NCBI RefSeq assembly: GCF_024213555.1
Contig: NZ_JANAVO010000001.1
Location: forward strand, 62,001-126,000
Origin: Allokutzneria sp. A3M-2-11 16
GTDB taxonomy: Bacteria > Actinomycetota > Actinomycetes > Mycobacteriales > Pseudonocardiaceae
Direction: 5' to 3'
DNA: 64,000 nucleotides
The notes under the pieces are model-generated. The model worked only from the letters and a program-made list of their open reading frames with translations. It was not told the DNA's origin and ran no database searches. Shown here in pieces: positions 63,851 to 64,000 of the stretch (its first letter is position 1; every line of letters begins with the position of its first letter). Made by a program: the position numbers and the translations under genes.

Positions 63851-64000
63851 TTACCCGGGGCTTACCAGTCGCATCAGTATGAACACGACCAGCAGCAGCA
63901 CCATAATCGACAAGTCCAGACCGACACCCCCGATTCGGACCATCGGGATCACTCGACGGGCCGCTCGTACGGGTGGGTCGGTCACTGTGTAGATGGTCTC
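63851..64000 (-). CDS. YggT family membrane protein (cut by window edge)
   Basis: 49 C-terminal residues, open to the window end: ETIYTVTDPPVRAARRVIPMVRIGGVGLDLSIMVLLLVVFILMRLVSPG (key parts TDPPVRAARRVIP and GLDLSIMVLLLVVFIL) then TAA. TDPPxRxxRRxIP and the last helix are typical of YggT, usually found between sepF and divIVA. The start lies beyond the window. Confidence 0.9.
   Translation of the reverse strand, partial: ETIYTVTDPPVRAARRVIPMVRIGGVGLDLSIMVLLLVVFILMRLVSPG

Overview
The window is high-GC actinobacterial DNA with GTG starts, GTGA/ATGA stop-start overlaps and several apparently leaderless genes. A PriA-type HisA, BsaP beside BioB, a SAM-IV riboswitch, Wag31/DivIVA and LspA-RluD at the edge of the division cluster point to Actinomycetota, most likely the order Pseudonocardiales; the genus cannot be fixed from sequence alone. 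I saw no rRNA, tRNA, insertion sequence, prophage or CRISPR array.

Layout. (1) 1-14530: histidine genes on the minus strand in the order hisD-hisC-hisB-(52-aa membrane protein) / hisH-hisA / hisF-(membrane protein)-hisI, broken by two accessory insertions. Insert one (2328-6838, plus strand) carries an HTH-Clp_N regulator with palindromes over its own promoter, then a three-gene cluster: FAD oxidoreductase, CqsA-like alpha-oxoamine synthase and cytochrome P450. Insert two (8269-11175) carries a split transketolase, divergent SoxR with a SoxR box, and KptA. (2) 14763-18719: three tandem secreted M14 carboxypeptidases. (3) 18716-24862: oligopeptide-type ABC operon ending in a class V PLP enzyme. 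(4) 25268-28886: DUF2848 protein, MHS-family transporter, GntR regulator and nitrilase-superfamily amidase, tied together by two copies of one operator. (5) 28962-32256: two-component system, small secreted protein, ATP-grasp-like protein. (6) 32433-36790: nadABC with divergent NrtR and an NrtR box. (7) 37533-38573: excisionase-type antitoxin and PIN toxin. (8) 38721-42621: bioA-bioD-bioB-bsaP. (9) 42724-46841: second P450 and a GH38 alpha-mannosidase. (10) 47011-53755: sugar/glycerophosphate-type ABC operon with a PHP hydrolase. (11) 54037-64000: AsnC-like protein, RluD, LspA, class V PLP enzyme under a SAM-IV riboswitch, M23-like peptidase, cation/proton antiporter, TetR with SRPBCC protein, DivIVA and YggT.

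The window also holds repeated DNA structures that gene annotation does not explain. Six copies (one half-size, one with an internal insertion) of a long imperfect inverted repeat bounded by GTCTTCAAGTAC/GTACTTGAAGAC lie at gene ends, mostly between convergent genes. Two copies of a separate 63-bp dyad element occur. A 13-bp palindrome, GTCCACTGTGGAC and variants, recurs about 20 times inside coding sequence in all three reading frames. The best candidates for undescribed biology are the CqsA-like cluster, the HTH-Clp_N regulator and these repeat families.
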